A stretch of 64,000 nucleotides of DNA from a virus: positions 1 through 64,000 of IMG/VR virus record IMGVR_UViG_3300021963_000037, one strand, 5' to 3'. Below the pieces are notes generated by a model. It was not told the origin of the DNA, searched no databases, and saw nothing but the letters and a program-made list of their open reading frames with translations. Positions 7,167 to 16,718 of this stretch are shown in pieces. A program made the position numbers and the translations under genes. Each line of letters starts with the position of its first letter. Position 1 is the first letter of the stretch.

Positions 7167-7477
7167 GTAGAGAAAGACAAAAGAAATTGTTTATTGAACT
7201 AATTAATAAGCAGTTAGAACCATTTGGAAAAACCTACGATGATGTAGTAAATTTACCAAATTGGTACATGAATTATCAAACCACGCCTGAAGAACAAAAG
7301 AAATTTAGCGATTATTGCGCTAATCGAATTTCTAAAGAATTAGGTCTTACTAAGAAAATGGCTGAAATGGAAGCTAGTTGGTTTATACTCCAGTGGGGTT
7401 TAACAACTTCTAAGACCGAATACAACCAAGATCCTGAAAAAGATTCTATCCCAGTAGAAATCAAGAAAAAGAATTAA
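7163..7477 (+). CDS. Hypothetical protein, 104 aa
   Basis: Not recognised. A charged, helix-rich protein with a Trp-containing centre (LPNWYMNYQTTPEEQKKF and ASWFILQWGL). It is coupled to the previous gene by a 4-base overlap. It ends just before a perfect 13-bp inverted repeat at 7480-7513, which may close this transcription unit. Confidence 0.7.
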   Translation: MSRERQKKLFIELINKQLEPFGKTYDDVVNLPNWYMNYQTTPEEQKKFSDYCANRISKELGLTKKMAEMEASWFILQWGLTTSKTEYNQDPEKDSIPVEIKKKN

Positions 7478-7479
7478 CA

Positions 7480-7513
7480 AATATCTCCATGATAAATAAG
7501 TCATGGAGATATT
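7480..7513 (+). promoter_or_regulatory. Perfect 13-bp inverted repeat covering a start codon
   Basis: AATATCTCCATGA (7480-7492) and its exact complement TCATGGAGATATT (7501-7513) are separated by TAAATAAG. The right arm contains the ATG at 7503 of the next gene, so in RNA the hairpin would hide that start codon. The loop resembles part of a T4-like late promoter (GATAAATA). No T-run follows, so it is a poor terminator; a translational switch or operator fits better. Confidence 0.6.
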
Positions 7514-8192
7514 AAATAAAGATTGGCTGAATTCTCAGCCAATTGACTACGAACTTAAAAAGTATAAACTTCTTTCTGCTGGAAAGAAGTACCAATCGCT
7601 TATCAATGGTTACGAGTTATTTCCAGTCCTAGATGAAATTGAAGCTCATTTAGATTTCCTCTATAAATTCAAATATAAAATCGACGAGATTGATAATAAT
7701 CTTAAGATTTTAAAAGGTATCGATATAGATACAATGTCTCTTCTTTACGAAAAGTCAAATGACACTGATTTAGAAACCATCGCTAGTATTTCTGAAGACG
7801 CTACTATCTTTTTTGAAAAGATTTATAAAGATATTCGTGGAAGATGGAGAGATGTCGAGAAGTTTATAAACTTTACTCAGATACCAGACAGAAGATCTGT
7901 CTACTCTAAAGGTTACATGATTCTATGTGACTACGATAAAACGTATTCTATTTATGAATTCCATAAACCTAGTTCATCACAAAAGGAATGGAAAGATTTT
8001 AAATTAATCCTTATTAGAGACAAAGAACCTTATATTCTAGAAAATGTAGGTGAATTTGTTACTAATACCGGAATCTCTGAACCATCTTCTATTTTTGTAC
8101 GAGCCGATATTAAAAAGCAATTTCCATTAGATTCTTGCTTATTTCCCATTTCAAAGTTTAAATTGTTCAATTTCCTTAAAACAGGAATTTAA
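7503..8192 (+). CDS. Hypothetical protein, 229 aa
   Basis: Not recognised. It consists of a helical N-terminal half (roughly residues 1-110, with coiled-coil-like segments IDEIDNNLKILKGI) and a beta-rich C-terminal half. The start codon lies in the right arm of a perfect inverted repeat. It is the last gene before the tail-fibre block, which starts 39 bases downstream behind its own AATATATA motif. Confidence 0.75.
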   Translation: MEILNKDWLNSQPIDYELKKYKLLSAGKKYQSLINGYELFPVLDEIEAHLDFLYKFKYKIDEIDNNLKILKGIDIDTMSLLYEKSNDTDLETIASISEDATIFFEKIYKDIRGRWRDVEKFINFTQIPDRRSVYSKGYMILCDYDKTYSIYEFHKPSSSQKEWKDFKLILIRDKEPYILENVGEFVTNTGISEPSSIFVRADIKKQFPLDSCLFPISKFKLFNFLKTGI

Positions 8193-8196
8193 CTAA

Positions 8197-8204
8197 AATA
8201 TATA
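8197..8204 (+). promoter_or_regulatory. AATATATA motif, candidate late promoter
   Basis: AATATATA lies 26 bases before the ATG of the first fibre gene. The same octamer recurs in front of most fibre and baseplate units here, comparable in place and composition to the T4 late box TATAAATA. Confidence 0.4.
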
Positions 8205-8230
8205 AACAGATAAAAATAATTATTTCAAAA

Positions 8231-9682
8231 ATGGCATACGCTGTACAAGACGATATTCTCGTTTATTTAGAACAGGTTGTTTTAGTCGGTCAAGGACTAT
8301 CTACAAATATAAAATTAACATTCTACAAAGATTTTGTAGGTTCTCACCTTGACATTAGAAAAACAGGATCTCTTAGAATTTCTTTATTTAATCCGGCTGG
8401 AAAAAGATTATTAACTTACAATTATCCAACTGGTTACGGCGAACCTATTACAGCATCGTATGCTGAAGAGACTAAAGGTGAAATTGAATTTACAATTTCT
8501 AAATTCTATTCTAGTAATTTAGATCTGGAACCTTTATATGCTGAGATTGTTTTTATTGACGAAAAGAATTATTTCCCAAATACAAAAAGATATGAATTTC
8601 AACAATTTCAAATTGCTGAAGTTGTTACGAGTAATGTTCCGCCACTCTCTGATGGAGTTACTGGAGATGCATTAGTATCTTTATTTAATATTAGTTCTAT
8701 CACGGGACAAAACCCAACTGAACACGGCAATATATCTTTTAACAATTCATTACCTGCTAATACAACTTCGGTTATTTTAAATAACATCAACACTAATCAT
8801 ATTAGGCTCTCTTCTCTAGAAAACTTTTTAACTAAAAGAATTCAAACAGCAGGAGAAACTGGAATTATTACATTGATTAATGCTGATTCACCAACACAGT
8901 ATGCTGTTTATAAAATTACAGGCTGGAGTAGAATAAATTTAGATGCTAATAGTTCAAACTCTGATTTTGCAGATGCTATTAAATTAGATTTACAATATGA
9001 GGCAACTACATCCAGTCCGGTTATTACTAATTTAGAATGGGTTATTGGTAAAAATGTATCTTATCAATTAGAATCTTATACTTCGGTTTCTGATATTAAA
9101 AATGATGTTACTTCGGTAAATACTAAAGTTGCTACAGTAAATGCATCGATAGATTCTATGGAAATTGCATTAGGTGGAAGCAGCACTGGTCTAGTAAATT
9201 CAGTAGATTCGATTGAAACAACAATTTCAACAGTACAAGGATCTGTTAGTGGCGTACAAAATAATCTATCGAGTATTGAAACTATATTAACTGGTCAAAT
9301 TACAGCAATTCTAGCAAGTATAACAGCACTGTCAAATGTTGTTGTTAATCCAGGTGATACCGCTCCTAATGTTATACCTTTCACCGAAAGAAATAAAACA
9401 CCTAATAATACCTCTGGTATTGGACAACCTACTGGGATTACAGTATCTAATAATTTAGCATCAACTTCCTATATGGAAGTAAACGTTAACGGTGTTATTA
9501 TCGATGTTGGAAATGGATTAAAAATGCAATGGCCATGTTATTTCTCTAGAGATGGTGGTATTGTTCCATTAATGTATTCTGAAATCCAGTCGGGTGATCA
9601 AATGTATTGGAATAGTAATATTGCAGGATTTGATTTAGAAACAACTGACACTATTGATTTAAATTATCAAATAGAACGTTAA
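8231..9682 (+). CDS. Tail-fibre-type structural protein, 483 aa
   Basis: Predicted virion protein. Residues 1-140 form a beta-rich adaptor-like domain; 140-290 are beta-rich and Asn/Ser-rich; 290-370 are coiled-coil-forming with the SxxTxVxTVNASIDSME pattern; about 110 final residues form a globular beta domain. The segment VNASIDSMEIALGGSSTGLV recurs almost unchanged in the next gene, so the two probably share a trimerisation or assembly element. Low complexity and Thr/Ser/Asn richness are typical of fibres. No enzymatic motif seen. Confidence 0.7.
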   Translation: MAYAVQDDILVYLEQVVLVGQGLSTNIKLTFYKDFVGSHLDIRKTGSLRISLFNPAGKRLLTYNYPTGYGEPITASYAEETKGEIEFTISKFYSSNLDLEPLYAEIVFIDEKNYFPNTKRYEFQQFQIAEVVTSNVPPLSDGVTGDALVSLFNISSITGQNPTEHGNISFNNSLPANTTSVILNNINTNHIRLSSLENFLTKRIQTAGETGIITLINADSPTQYAVYKITGWSRINLDANSSNSDFADAIKLDLQYEATTSSPVITNLEWVIGKNVSYQLESYTSVSDIKNDVTSVNTKVATVNASIDSMEIALGGSSTGLVNSVDSIETTISTVQGSVSGVQNNLSSIETILTGQITAILASITALSNVVVNPGDTAPNVIPFTERNKTPNNTSGIGQPTGITVSNNLASTSYMEVNVNGVIIDVGNGLKMQWPCYFSRDGGIVPLMYSEIQSGDQMYWNSNIAGFDLETTDTIDLNYQIER

Positions 9683-9719
9683 AATAATCAAAATAGTTCT
9701 AAAAGGGGAGTCCATCCCT

Positions 9720-9727
9720 AATATATA
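9720..9727 (+). promoter_or_regulatory. AATATATA motif, candidate late promoter
   Basis: It lies 48 bases before the start of the coiled-coil fibre gene, directly after a small GGGA/TCCC hairpin (about 9704-9719). The gap between the two fibre genes is 93 bases, long for this phage. Confidence 0.4.
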
Positions 9728-9775
9728 AAACAACCATGGAAATAACTCTTTGGGACCAAAAAATTATAAAAAGAC

Positions 9776-11641
9776 ATGTCGCAATTAAGGTCAAAACAAA
9801 TTTCTGATTTCTTAAAAACGGTTAACTGGGCAACCGTTACCAGTGATCAGATTCCAAATGCTTCCGATGTTAAAGCTAGATTTACAACAGCTGAAGCATC
9901 AGTCGATTCAATTGAAAACGCAGTTACTGCAGTAAACGCATCAATTGATTCGATGGAAACCGCTCTAGGCGGAAGTAGCACGGGCTTAGTAAACTCGGTA
10001 GATTCTATCGAAACTGTACTAAGTGCTATCGCTACAACAAACACAGCCCAAGATTCTTCTATTGATTCATTAGAAACTTTAGCAGGTACTTTAGCAACTA
10101 AAACTTCAGTTGATTCAAAACTGACTTCAGTTGATACAAGAGCCGCTGCTGTTGAATCAGTAAACGTAGTTCAATCTACTGCAATCGCAACTGGTGTTGC
10201 TGCAAACTCTGCAGCCGTATCATCTATTGATTCATTAGAAACTGCATTAAGTTCTGAAATTACAACTAGAGGAAATGCTGATACAGCAATCATTGCATCA
10301 GTTGATTCATTAGAGGCAATTGTATTATCAGTTGCAACTTCTTCAAACGTAACTTCTATCAACACTAGAATTTCTACTGTTGAATCTCTTGATGTTACTC
10401 AAAGTGCTTCTATCGATTCATTAGAAACTTTAGCTGCTACTTTAGCAACTAAAACTTCAATTGATGCAAGAGTTTCTACTTCTGAATCTGTTGATGTTGC
10501 ACAAAATGCTTCTATCGATTCATTAGAAACTTTAGCTGCTACTTTAGCAACTAAAACTTCAATTGATGGTAGAGTTGCTACTATTGAATCTATTAACGTA
10601 GATCAATTTACACAGTACACTAGTTACAACACAAGAGCTAATGCATCTATTGATTCTATTGAAACTGCATTAAGTTCTGAAATTACAACTAGAGGTTCAG
10701 TTGATACTGTATTAGCTGCTGCTGATGCTGCTTTACAAGCTTCAGTTGACTCTATTGAAGTTGTATTGGCTGCTGCTGGTACTTCCGCAAACATTACTTC
10801 ATTAACAACTAGAATTTCAACAGAAGAAGCTACTCGTGGAGCCGCTGATACTGCTGTTAATGCTTCAGTTGATTCATTAGAAGTTGCGTTAGCTGCAGAA
10901 ATTACTGCTACTAACAGTGATGTTACTTCTTTAACTACAAGAGTTTCTACAGAAGAGGCTACTAGAGCAACTGCTGATACTTCTTTAACCACAAGAGTTT
11001 CTACAGAAGAGTCTACTCGCGCTGCTGCTGTAACTGCTGTTAATGGTTCAGTTGATTCATTAGAAACTGCTTTATCTAGCGAAATTACTGCAAGAACTTC
11101 TGGTGATACTTCATTAGCTGCTTTAGTATCTACTGAAAAGGCTAGAATTGATGCTATCTTAAACGCTGCAACTGCATCAGCTGATACATTTGCTGAAATC
11201 GTAAGTATTATTAATGCGGTTGATACAACAAATGATAATGCTTTTGCATCATTCGTTTTAAGAGCTGATGGTTCTGTTGATTCATTAGAAACTGCTTTAG
11301 GTGCTGAACTTACAGCTAGAGGAAATGCTGATACTTCATTAGCTACAAGAGTTTCTACAGTTGAAGCTACAATCGCTTCAATTGATACTAACTATATCGC
11401 AGATGCTGATATTGTTACAGAAGCTTATGTAATGACTGGATTCGTAACAGTTAACGCTGGAGATCCAATCAACTTAACTCTTGCGTCTCAACCAATTTCA
11501 ACAGATGCATGTACATTGTTTATAAATGGTGTAGCTTTGGCTGAACCAATTTTAATAACAGGTACTTCAGTTCGTTGGGCTGGTATTGGTTACGCGGTTG
11601 ATGCAAGTGATATATTGGTTATTAGATACACAAAATCTTAA
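9776..11641 (+). CDS. Coiled-coil repeat tail-fibre protein, 621 aa
   Basis: Apart from about 25 N-terminal and 80 C-terminal residues, the protein is built from repeats of the type SVDSLETALSSEITTRGNAD and TRVSTEEATRxAADT: Ala/Ser/Thr-rich heptads expected to form a long trimeric coiled-coil shaft. The C-terminal domain (VTEAYVMTGFVTV onward) is a small beta unit like fibre tips. The start is ATG 9776; an earlier ATG at 9736 is in another frame and gives only 23 codons. A strong terminator follows. Confidence 0.75.
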   Translation: MSQLRSKQISDFLKTVNWATVTSDQIPNASDVKARFTTAEASVDSIENAVTAVNASIDSMETALGGSSTGLVNSVDSIETVLSAIATTNTAQDSSIDSLETLAGTLATKTSVDSKLTSVDTRAAAVESVNVVQSTAIATGVAANSAAVSSIDSLETALSSEITTRGNADTAIIASVDSLEAIVLSVATSSNVTSINTRISTVESLDVTQSASIDSLETLAATLATKTSIDARVSTSESVDVAQNASIDSLETLAATLATKTSIDGRVATIESINVDQFTQYTSYNTRANASIDSIETALSSEITTRGSVDTVLAAADAALQASVDSIEVVLAAAGTSANITSLTTRISTEEATRGAADTAVNASVDSLEVALAAEITATNSDVTSLTTRVSTEEATRATADTSLTTRVSTEESTRAAAVTAVNGSVDSLETALSSEITARTSGDTSLAALVSTEKARIDAILNAATASADTFAEIVSIINAVDTTNDNAFASFVLRADGSVDSLETALGAELTARGNADTSLATRVSTVEATIASIDTNYIADADIVTEAYVMTGFVTVNAGDPINLTLASQPISTDACTLFINGVALAEPILITGTSVRWAGIGYAVDASDILVIRYTKS

Positions 11642-11671
11642 TTAATTTCTTAACATATTAATTAATAATTT

Positions 11672-11700
11672 AAAGGGAGTCTTCGGACTCCCTTTTTTTA
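11672..11700 (+). terminator. Intrinsic terminator with TTCG loop
   Basis: AAAGGGAGTC (11672-11681), loop TTCG, then GACTCCCTTT (11686-11695) followed by a T-run. The 10-bp stem with a UUCG tetraloop is a textbook Rho-independent terminator closing the two-gene fibre unit. Confidence 0.95.
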
Positions 11701-11735
11701 TGTTGATAAATAGACTATAAAATAAAAGTCGAATT

Positions 11736-12911
11736 ATGGTTATTGGAATTACATTAGGATTGCAGTCTGAGAATGAGAGTGTTTGGGTAAATGGAATCAA
11801 GCAAAATGCAATATTTTTAGCAAAATGTTTAAAAGCAATCGGAAAACATCAGGTTCTTATATTAGATACAAGTGATAAAGTTAACGATTTAACAAAGGTT
11901 TCATGGGATCCAAATGAATTTCCAGTTAAAAAATATTGGGATGTTTGGAAAGATGTTGATATTCTTATAACACTTGGAACCAGTTTTCCAAAAGAAAATA
12001 TGGACCAATTTAGAGCAACTGGTAAAAATAAGAAAGTTATCAAATACATGTGCGGAAACAATTATGTAATTGATATGGAACGTTCTATTTTTGGAGATGG
12101 AAAAGGAATGGTCTCTACATGGGATCTTGGCGCCGATCAAGTATGGTATGTACCTCAACAAGGTTATCAAAATCATCATTACTATCAAACTATTTTCCGT
12201 TGTCCAGCAATTCCAGTTCCTTTTGTATGGGATCCAATGTTTTTAGAAATGGACAGAGATGTTAGAGTTAAATTAGGTAAAAACTTACCAGATTATTCTG
12301 TACGTCCATCAATAGAGAAAAAGATTTCAGTATTTGAACCTAATTTAAATACTGTAAAATATGCAATGATTCCAATCTTGATTGCTGAACAGTCATTTCG
12401 TGCTGGCGCAGAATTCGATTCAATTCAAATTGCAAGTGGAGAAAGACTTCTTAAGAATGACTACTTTAAGTCAATGATTAAACATTTAGATATTGTAAAT
12501 TCCAAACCACCTAAAATTAAGTTTACACCAAGGTACCCTGTTAATCACTACCTTGCTGAAGCTACAGATATTGTAATATCTCATCAATGGGAAAATCCAT
12601 TGAACTACGCTTACTTAGATTGCCTGCATTTCAATTTTCCATTGATACATAATGCAGATATGATACAAGATGCTGGTTATTATTATCCAGATTTTAATGT
12701 CGAGGTTGGTTCTAATTTATTAAATTGGGTGCTTAGACATCATGATGAAAATAAAGAAGAGTATGATGCTAAAAATCAAAAAATAATTAGCAGATACACA
12801 ATTAATAACGAACCAATAGTTAACACATACAACGCTCTAATTAAAAACTTATACAAAAAAGATATAAAATTAGACTACCAATATGATTGGTTAACTAATA
12901 CGTGTAAGTAA
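11736..12911 (+). CDS. DUF2827-family glycosyltransferase-like protein
   Basis: The opening IGITLGLQSENESVWVNGIKQN and the length of 391 residues match DUF2827, a family found beside glycan loci and in phages and considered GT-B-like. The C-terminal half has the sugar-nucleotide-binding look of such enzymes (SHQWENPLNYAYLDCLHFNFPLIHN, comparable to the E-x7-E/N region). It lies between a strong terminator and the collagen-like fibre, the first of four glycosyltransferase-type genes in this block. Donor, acceptor and actual activity are unknown. Confidence 0.78.
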   Translation: MVIGITLGLQSENESVWVNGIKQNAIFLAKCLKAIGKHQVLILDTSDKVNDLTKVSWDPNEFPVKKYWDVWKDVDILITLGTSFPKENMDQFRATGKNKKVIKYMCGNNYVIDMERSIFGDGKGMVSTWDLGADQVWYVPQQGYQNHHYYQTIFRCPAIPVPFVWDPMFLEMDRDVRVKLGKNLPDYSVRPSIEKKISVFEPNLNTVKYAMIPILIAEQSFRAGAEFDSIQIASGERLLKNDYFKSMIKHLDIVNSKPPKIKFTPRYPVNHYLAEATDIVISHQWENPLNYAYLDCLHFNFPLIHNADMIQDAGYYYPDFNVEVGSNLLNWVLRHHDENKEEYDAKNQKIISRYTINNEPIVNTYNALIKNLYKKDIKLDYQYDWLTNTCK

Positions 12912-12926
12912 CAGTTTTCTTACTCT

Positions 12927-12934
12927 AATATATA
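12927..12934 (+). promoter_or_regulatory. AATATATA motif, candidate late promoter
   Basis: It lies 36 bases before the GTG start of the collagen-like fibre gene, in the 59-base gap after the DUF2827 gene. Confidence 0.4.
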
Positions 12935-12970
12935 GTATAGATATTCATAAACTAATTATACAAAAGAACC

Positions 12971-15946
12971 GTGTCAGTAATTAAAATTAAACAGGTACAA
13001 AGCCTAGAAACTACAATAACATCGTTAGACACTAGAATTAGTGCTATTCCTGCAGGTGCTCAAGGATCACAAGGTCGACAAGGTCCTCAAGGAATCATTG
13101 GTTCTACTGGAGCACAAGGAAACCAAGGACCTACTGGATTTCAAGGAAACCAAGGACCAACAGGTATTCAAGGAACTGTTGGAGCTCAAGGAAATCAAGG
13201 ACCAACAGGTATTCAAGGAACTTTTGGAACACAAGGTGCTCAAGGTCGTCAAGGACCGCAAGGAAACCAAGGACCTACTGGATTTCAAGGAAATCAAGGT
13301 CCAACTGGATTACAAGGAACTGTTGGAGCACAAGGAAATCAAGGACCAACTGGATTACAAGGAACTACAGGTTCTCAAGGAAATCAAGGTCCAACTGGAT
13401 TACAAGGAACTACAGGTTCTCAAGGAAATCAAGGACCAACTGGATTACAAGGAACTGCCGGAACTACAGGTGGACAAGGTACTCTAGGTAACTTTGGTGG
13501 AGACTCTGCGTTATGGAGAGTTAGTTTATTTAGTGCACCTTTAGCAGATCCTGGTATTGGTAGAATTAATTTTAATGGAGCATCTGCTTCAACATCCGCA
13601 GACCTATATATTAGTACTCAAGATATTTTATCAATAAATCAAGCAAACTGGCTAGCTGCAATGGGAGCTAGTACAAATATTCCAGAAGGATCTTTACGAA
13701 TTTCTAAAAATGGAAACAATTCTATTTTTGCAGATTATCAAATTACTTTAGTAACTAATTTAACAACATATTACGACATTAAGGTAACATTAGTTTCTTC
13801 TAATGGATCCTTTGTCGCTGGAGATGATACAGTTGTTTCATTTACTCGAGCTGGAGATAAAGGAGCACAAGGTTCTCAAGGTGCAACAGGTTCTCAAGGA
13901 ATTACAGGTGCTCAAGGAACTCAAGGTCCTACTGGATTCCAAGGAGTTATCGGTTCTACAGGTGCTCAAGGAAACCAAGGTCCAACAGGTATTCAAGGAA
14001 CAGTTGGACAACAAGGAAACCAAGGACCAACTGGTATTCAAGGAACAGTTGGAACAACTGGAACTCAAGGTCGTCAAGGACCACAAGGAAACCAAGGACC
14101 AACCGGTATAACAGGTGCTCAAGGAAACCAAGGTCCAACAGGTATTCAAGGAACAGTTGGACAACAAGGAAACCAAGGACCAACTGGTATTCAAGGAACT
14201 TTAGGTTCTCAAGGTTCAACTGGTGCTCAAGGAGCATTAGGAGCTCAAGGTTATCAAGGTACTACAGGACAAGGATTTATAATCTATCAAACATATAATA
14301 GTTTAGCATTACTTTTAGCTGATAACACTTGTCCAAACGGACAATTTGGTTTAGTTGGAGGTTCTCTACCGCAGTCAGATCCTGATTATGGTAAATTATA
14401 TTTAAGAACTGGAGGAGCATGGTCTTTTACAACTGACATGTCGATCCAAGGTATACAAGGTTCAACAGGAGCTCAAGGTTCAACAGGAGCTCAAGGAGCT
14501 ACAGGCCTTCAAGGAATTCAAGGACCAACTGGTCTTCAAGGAATTACTGGAGCACAAGGAAACCAAGGACCAACTGGTCTTCAAGGAATTACTGGAGCAC
14601 AAGGAAACCAAGGACCAACTGGTCTTCAAGGACTTCAAGGTATTATTGGTACACAAGGAGCTCTTGGTGCACAAGGTCGTCAAGGACCTACTGGTCCAAC
14701 TGGAGCACAAGGAAACCAAGGACCAACAGGTATTCAAGGAACCTTTGGAGCACAAGGAAACCAAGGACCAACAGGTCCCGGATCATCAGTCGCTGGACCT
14801 CAAGGTAATCAAGGTCCTGTTGGAACCGGTTCTCAAGGTGCAACAGGTGCTCAAGGTCGTCAAGGTCCATCTGGAATTGATGGAATAGCAGGAGCAAATG
14901 GTATTCAAGGAGCCGCTGGAACAAACGGAAGTAATGGTGCTGCAGGCCCACAAGGTGTTCAAGGACCAACAGGTCCTCAAGGAACTGCAGGTAGTAATGG
15001 AACAAATGGAACACCTTCATCTGTTGCCGGTCCTCAAGGTGCTCAAGGTCCTACAGGACCAGGTTCAACAGTAGCTGGACCTGCCGGTCCACAAGGACGT
15101 CAAGGACCTACTGGACCACCAGCAACAAATGGTACAAATGGAAATCAAGGAAATCAAGGACCTGCTGGTCCTCCAGGAGGCGGAGGATCTCCAGGACCTC
15201 AAGGTGCACAAGGTTATACTGGACCAGTATCAACAACTCCTGGCCCTCCAGGCCCTCCAGGTCCTGCAACATACGATGCAAGTAGTGTTAGTGGTGTAGG
15301 TATTAGTCGATTTGTATATGGTGACGGAGACAAGAAGAGTGCACAAATGAATGATTCAAATCAATATAATCAAGCATCTGGTTTCTTCTTCATGCCGCCA
15401 AGTACAAATGGAGCACACTCTGGAGATTGGCAAACTTGTATGCATGCGATGGGTAACTCATGGTCATCTAACTATGGATTCCAACTTCAACATGATTTTC
15501 ATAATGACTCATTTGGAGTACGAAGAGTAACCAATGGCGGATTTGGAGGTTGGAGAGAACTCTTAACTGTTACGAACTGGACATCTTATATTACTAATAA
15601 TGGTTATGCAAATGCAATGAACCAGTATGTTAATACAAACTCTAGTCCAACATTTACTGATGTTACTATTAGTTCTGACTCTAGATTAAAAGAAGATATT
15701 GAAACTATAGATAATGCATTACAAACAGTTGAATCTCTTAGAGGTGTTCAATTTAAACTTAAGAATGCTCTGACAGATAGATTAAGAACTGGTGTAATTG
15801 CACAAGAAATCGAACAAGTCCTACCTGATATTGTAGTTGACGGAGTAGATGGATATAAAAAGGTAAGCTATAATGATTTAATTGGAGTCTTAATTGAAGC
15901 TATTAAAGAATTATCAGAAAAAGTTAAAAACTTAGAAAATAAATAA
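12971..15946 (+). CDS. Collagen-like tail fibre with S74 self-cleaving chaperone domain
   Basis: A 991-residue fibre starting at GTG. Gly-X-Y collagen blocks cover roughly residues 30-176, 295-434 and 490-766, mainly GNQGPTG, GIQGT and GAQG triplets, separated by globular inserts (177-294 and 435-489). A beta domain follows, and from about residue 900 comes the intramolecular chaperone domain of peptidase family S74 (SDSRLKEDI with the catalytic Ser, then [13 protein letters not shown]), which in phage fibres trimerises the shaft and cuts itself off. Thr in GPT triplets is very frequent, as in the O-glycosylated BclA spore collagen. It is flanked by glycosyltransferase, methyltransferase and hydroxylase genes. 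The DNA of the blocks is repetitive and open to copy-number change. Confidence 0.93.
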   Translation: MSVIKIKQVQSLETTITSLDTRISAIPAGAQGSQGRQGPQGIIGSTGAQGNQGPTGFQGNQGPTGIQGTVGAQGNQGPTGIQGTFGTQGAQGRQGPQGNQGPTGFQGNQGPTGLQGTVGAQGNQGPTGLQGTTGSQGNQGPTGLQGTTGSQGNQGPTGLQGTAGTTGGQGTLGNFGGDSALWRVSLFSAPLADPGIGRINFNGASASTSADLYISTQDILSINQANWLAAMGASTNIPEGSLRISKNGNNSIFADYQITLVTNLTTYYDIKVTLVSSNGSFVAGDDTVVSFTRAGDKGAQGSQGATGSQGITGAQGTQGPTGFQGVIGSTGAQGNQGPTGIQGTVGQQGNQGPTGIQGTVGTTGTQGRQGPQGNQGPTGITGAQGNQGPTGIQGTVGQQGNQGPTGIQGTLGSQGSTGAQGALGAQGYQGTTGQGFIIYQTYNSLALLLADNTCPNGQFGLVGGSLPQSDPDYGKLYLRTGGAWSFTTDMSIQGIQGSTGAQGSTGAQGATGLQGIQGPTGLQGITGAQGNQGPTGLQGITGAQGNQGPTGLQGLQGIIGTQGALGAQGRQGPTGPTGAQGNQGPTGIQGTFGAQGNQGPTGPGSSVAGPQGNQGPVGTGSQGATGAQGRQGPSGIDGIAGANGIQGAAGTNGSNGAAGPQGVQGPTGPQGTAGSNGTNGTPSSVAGPQGAQGPTGPGSTVAGPAGPQGRQGPTGPPATNGTNGNQGNQGPAGPPGGGGSPGPQGAQGYTGPVSTTPGPPGPPGPATYDASSVSGVGISRFVYGDGDKKSAQMNDSNQYNQASGFFFMPPSTNGAHSGDWQTCMHAMGNSWSSNYGFQLQHDFHNDSFGVRRVTNGGFGGWRELLTVTNWTSYITNNGYANAMNQYVNTNSSPTFTDVTISSDSRLKEDIETIDNALQTVESLRGVQFKLKNALTDRLRTGVIAQEIEQVLPDIVVDGVDGYKKVSYNDLIGVLIEAIKELSEKVKNLENK

Positions 15947-15947
15947 T

Positions 15948-16718
15948 ATGCAAGCAAGAATCGACTATATCGTTCAATATAATGTTGCACCTTTGGATAA
16001 AGACAAACAATCAAAATGTTATGTTTATGACCCAAATTTAAATATTCTGTTTTCACATCAGAATTTTTACCTTTGGACTATGAACCCATTTGATATGCCT
16101 ATTATCGAAGACACTATAACTAGATTTTCAAGCAGTATTGCTGGTAAAAAAGTATTAGTAGTTGGACATGGAATTGGTATGATGAACTCTCTAATTAGAG
16201 ATTTAGAACCAGCAGAACATTGGATTATTGAAGCAAATAAAGATCAAAGAGACAGAATGGAAGTTGCTGGATTTGTCAATGAAGGAACAACGCATATTAT
16301 TGATGATCGTTGGGAAGATTCAACTCGAGCAGATGGATTTCCTGATGATTTTGACTTCATATATTATAATGTAGGATTTGATGCATATCCAGAAGATTAC
16401 AATGGTATCTTTGGATTTGCAAATCAAGTTGATAAATTCTTAAATGAAGATGGAATCTTTACATGGTGGGCATGTAACAATTCTCGTATGTATAAGACGA
16501 TTATTGTTAACGAATCTGAAGAGGTACCATGTAGCATAAAATTAATTCTAGAAGACAATGGATTTACAGTGCAAGACTCTATTATAGAATTAGAACCTCA
16601 AGTAGTTCCTGAAACTTATGATGTTGTACCATCTCATTTATTTCAAAAATCTAAATATTTAGATGGTTACAAGTATCAACAAAGATGGATTCAAAAAAAT
16701 ACTATTAACCAACCATGA
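15948..16718 (+). CDS. Predicted SAM-dependent methyltransferase
   Basis: A class I methyltransferase-like Rossmann domain: motif I KKVLVVGHGIGMMNSL at residues 67-82, the acidic ribose-binding residue in HWIIEANKD (Glu95), and a post-II DDFDFIYYNVGFDA strand. The arrangement resembles guanidinoacetate/arginine N-methyltransferase-like proteins, but the acceptor cannot be read from sequence. It starts one base after the fibre stop and overlaps the Hint-domain gene by four bases, so it is co-translated with both; modification of a fibre protein or a surface glycan is a reasonable inference. Confidence 0.72.
   Translation: MQARIDYIVQYNVAPLDKDKQSKCYVYDPNLNILFSHQNFYLWTMNPFDMPIIEDTITRFSSSIAGKKVLVVGHGIGMMNSLIRDLEPAEHWIIEANKDQRDRMEVAGFVNEGTTHIIDDRWEDSTRADGFPDDFDFIYYNVGFDAYPEDYNGIFGFANQVDKFLNEDGIFTWWACNNSRMYKTIIVNESEEVPCSIKLILEDNGFTVQDSIIELEPQVVPETYDVVPSHLFQKSKYLDGYKYQQRWIQKNTINQP

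Noticed and set aside
13057-15270. Regularly spaced repeats resembling a CRISPR array, and long open frames in other frames and on the minus strand
   Set aside because: The repeats keep a 9-base codon phase and encode Gly-X-Y triplets; there are no unique spacers or cas genes. The other frames are by-products of low-complexity DNA.
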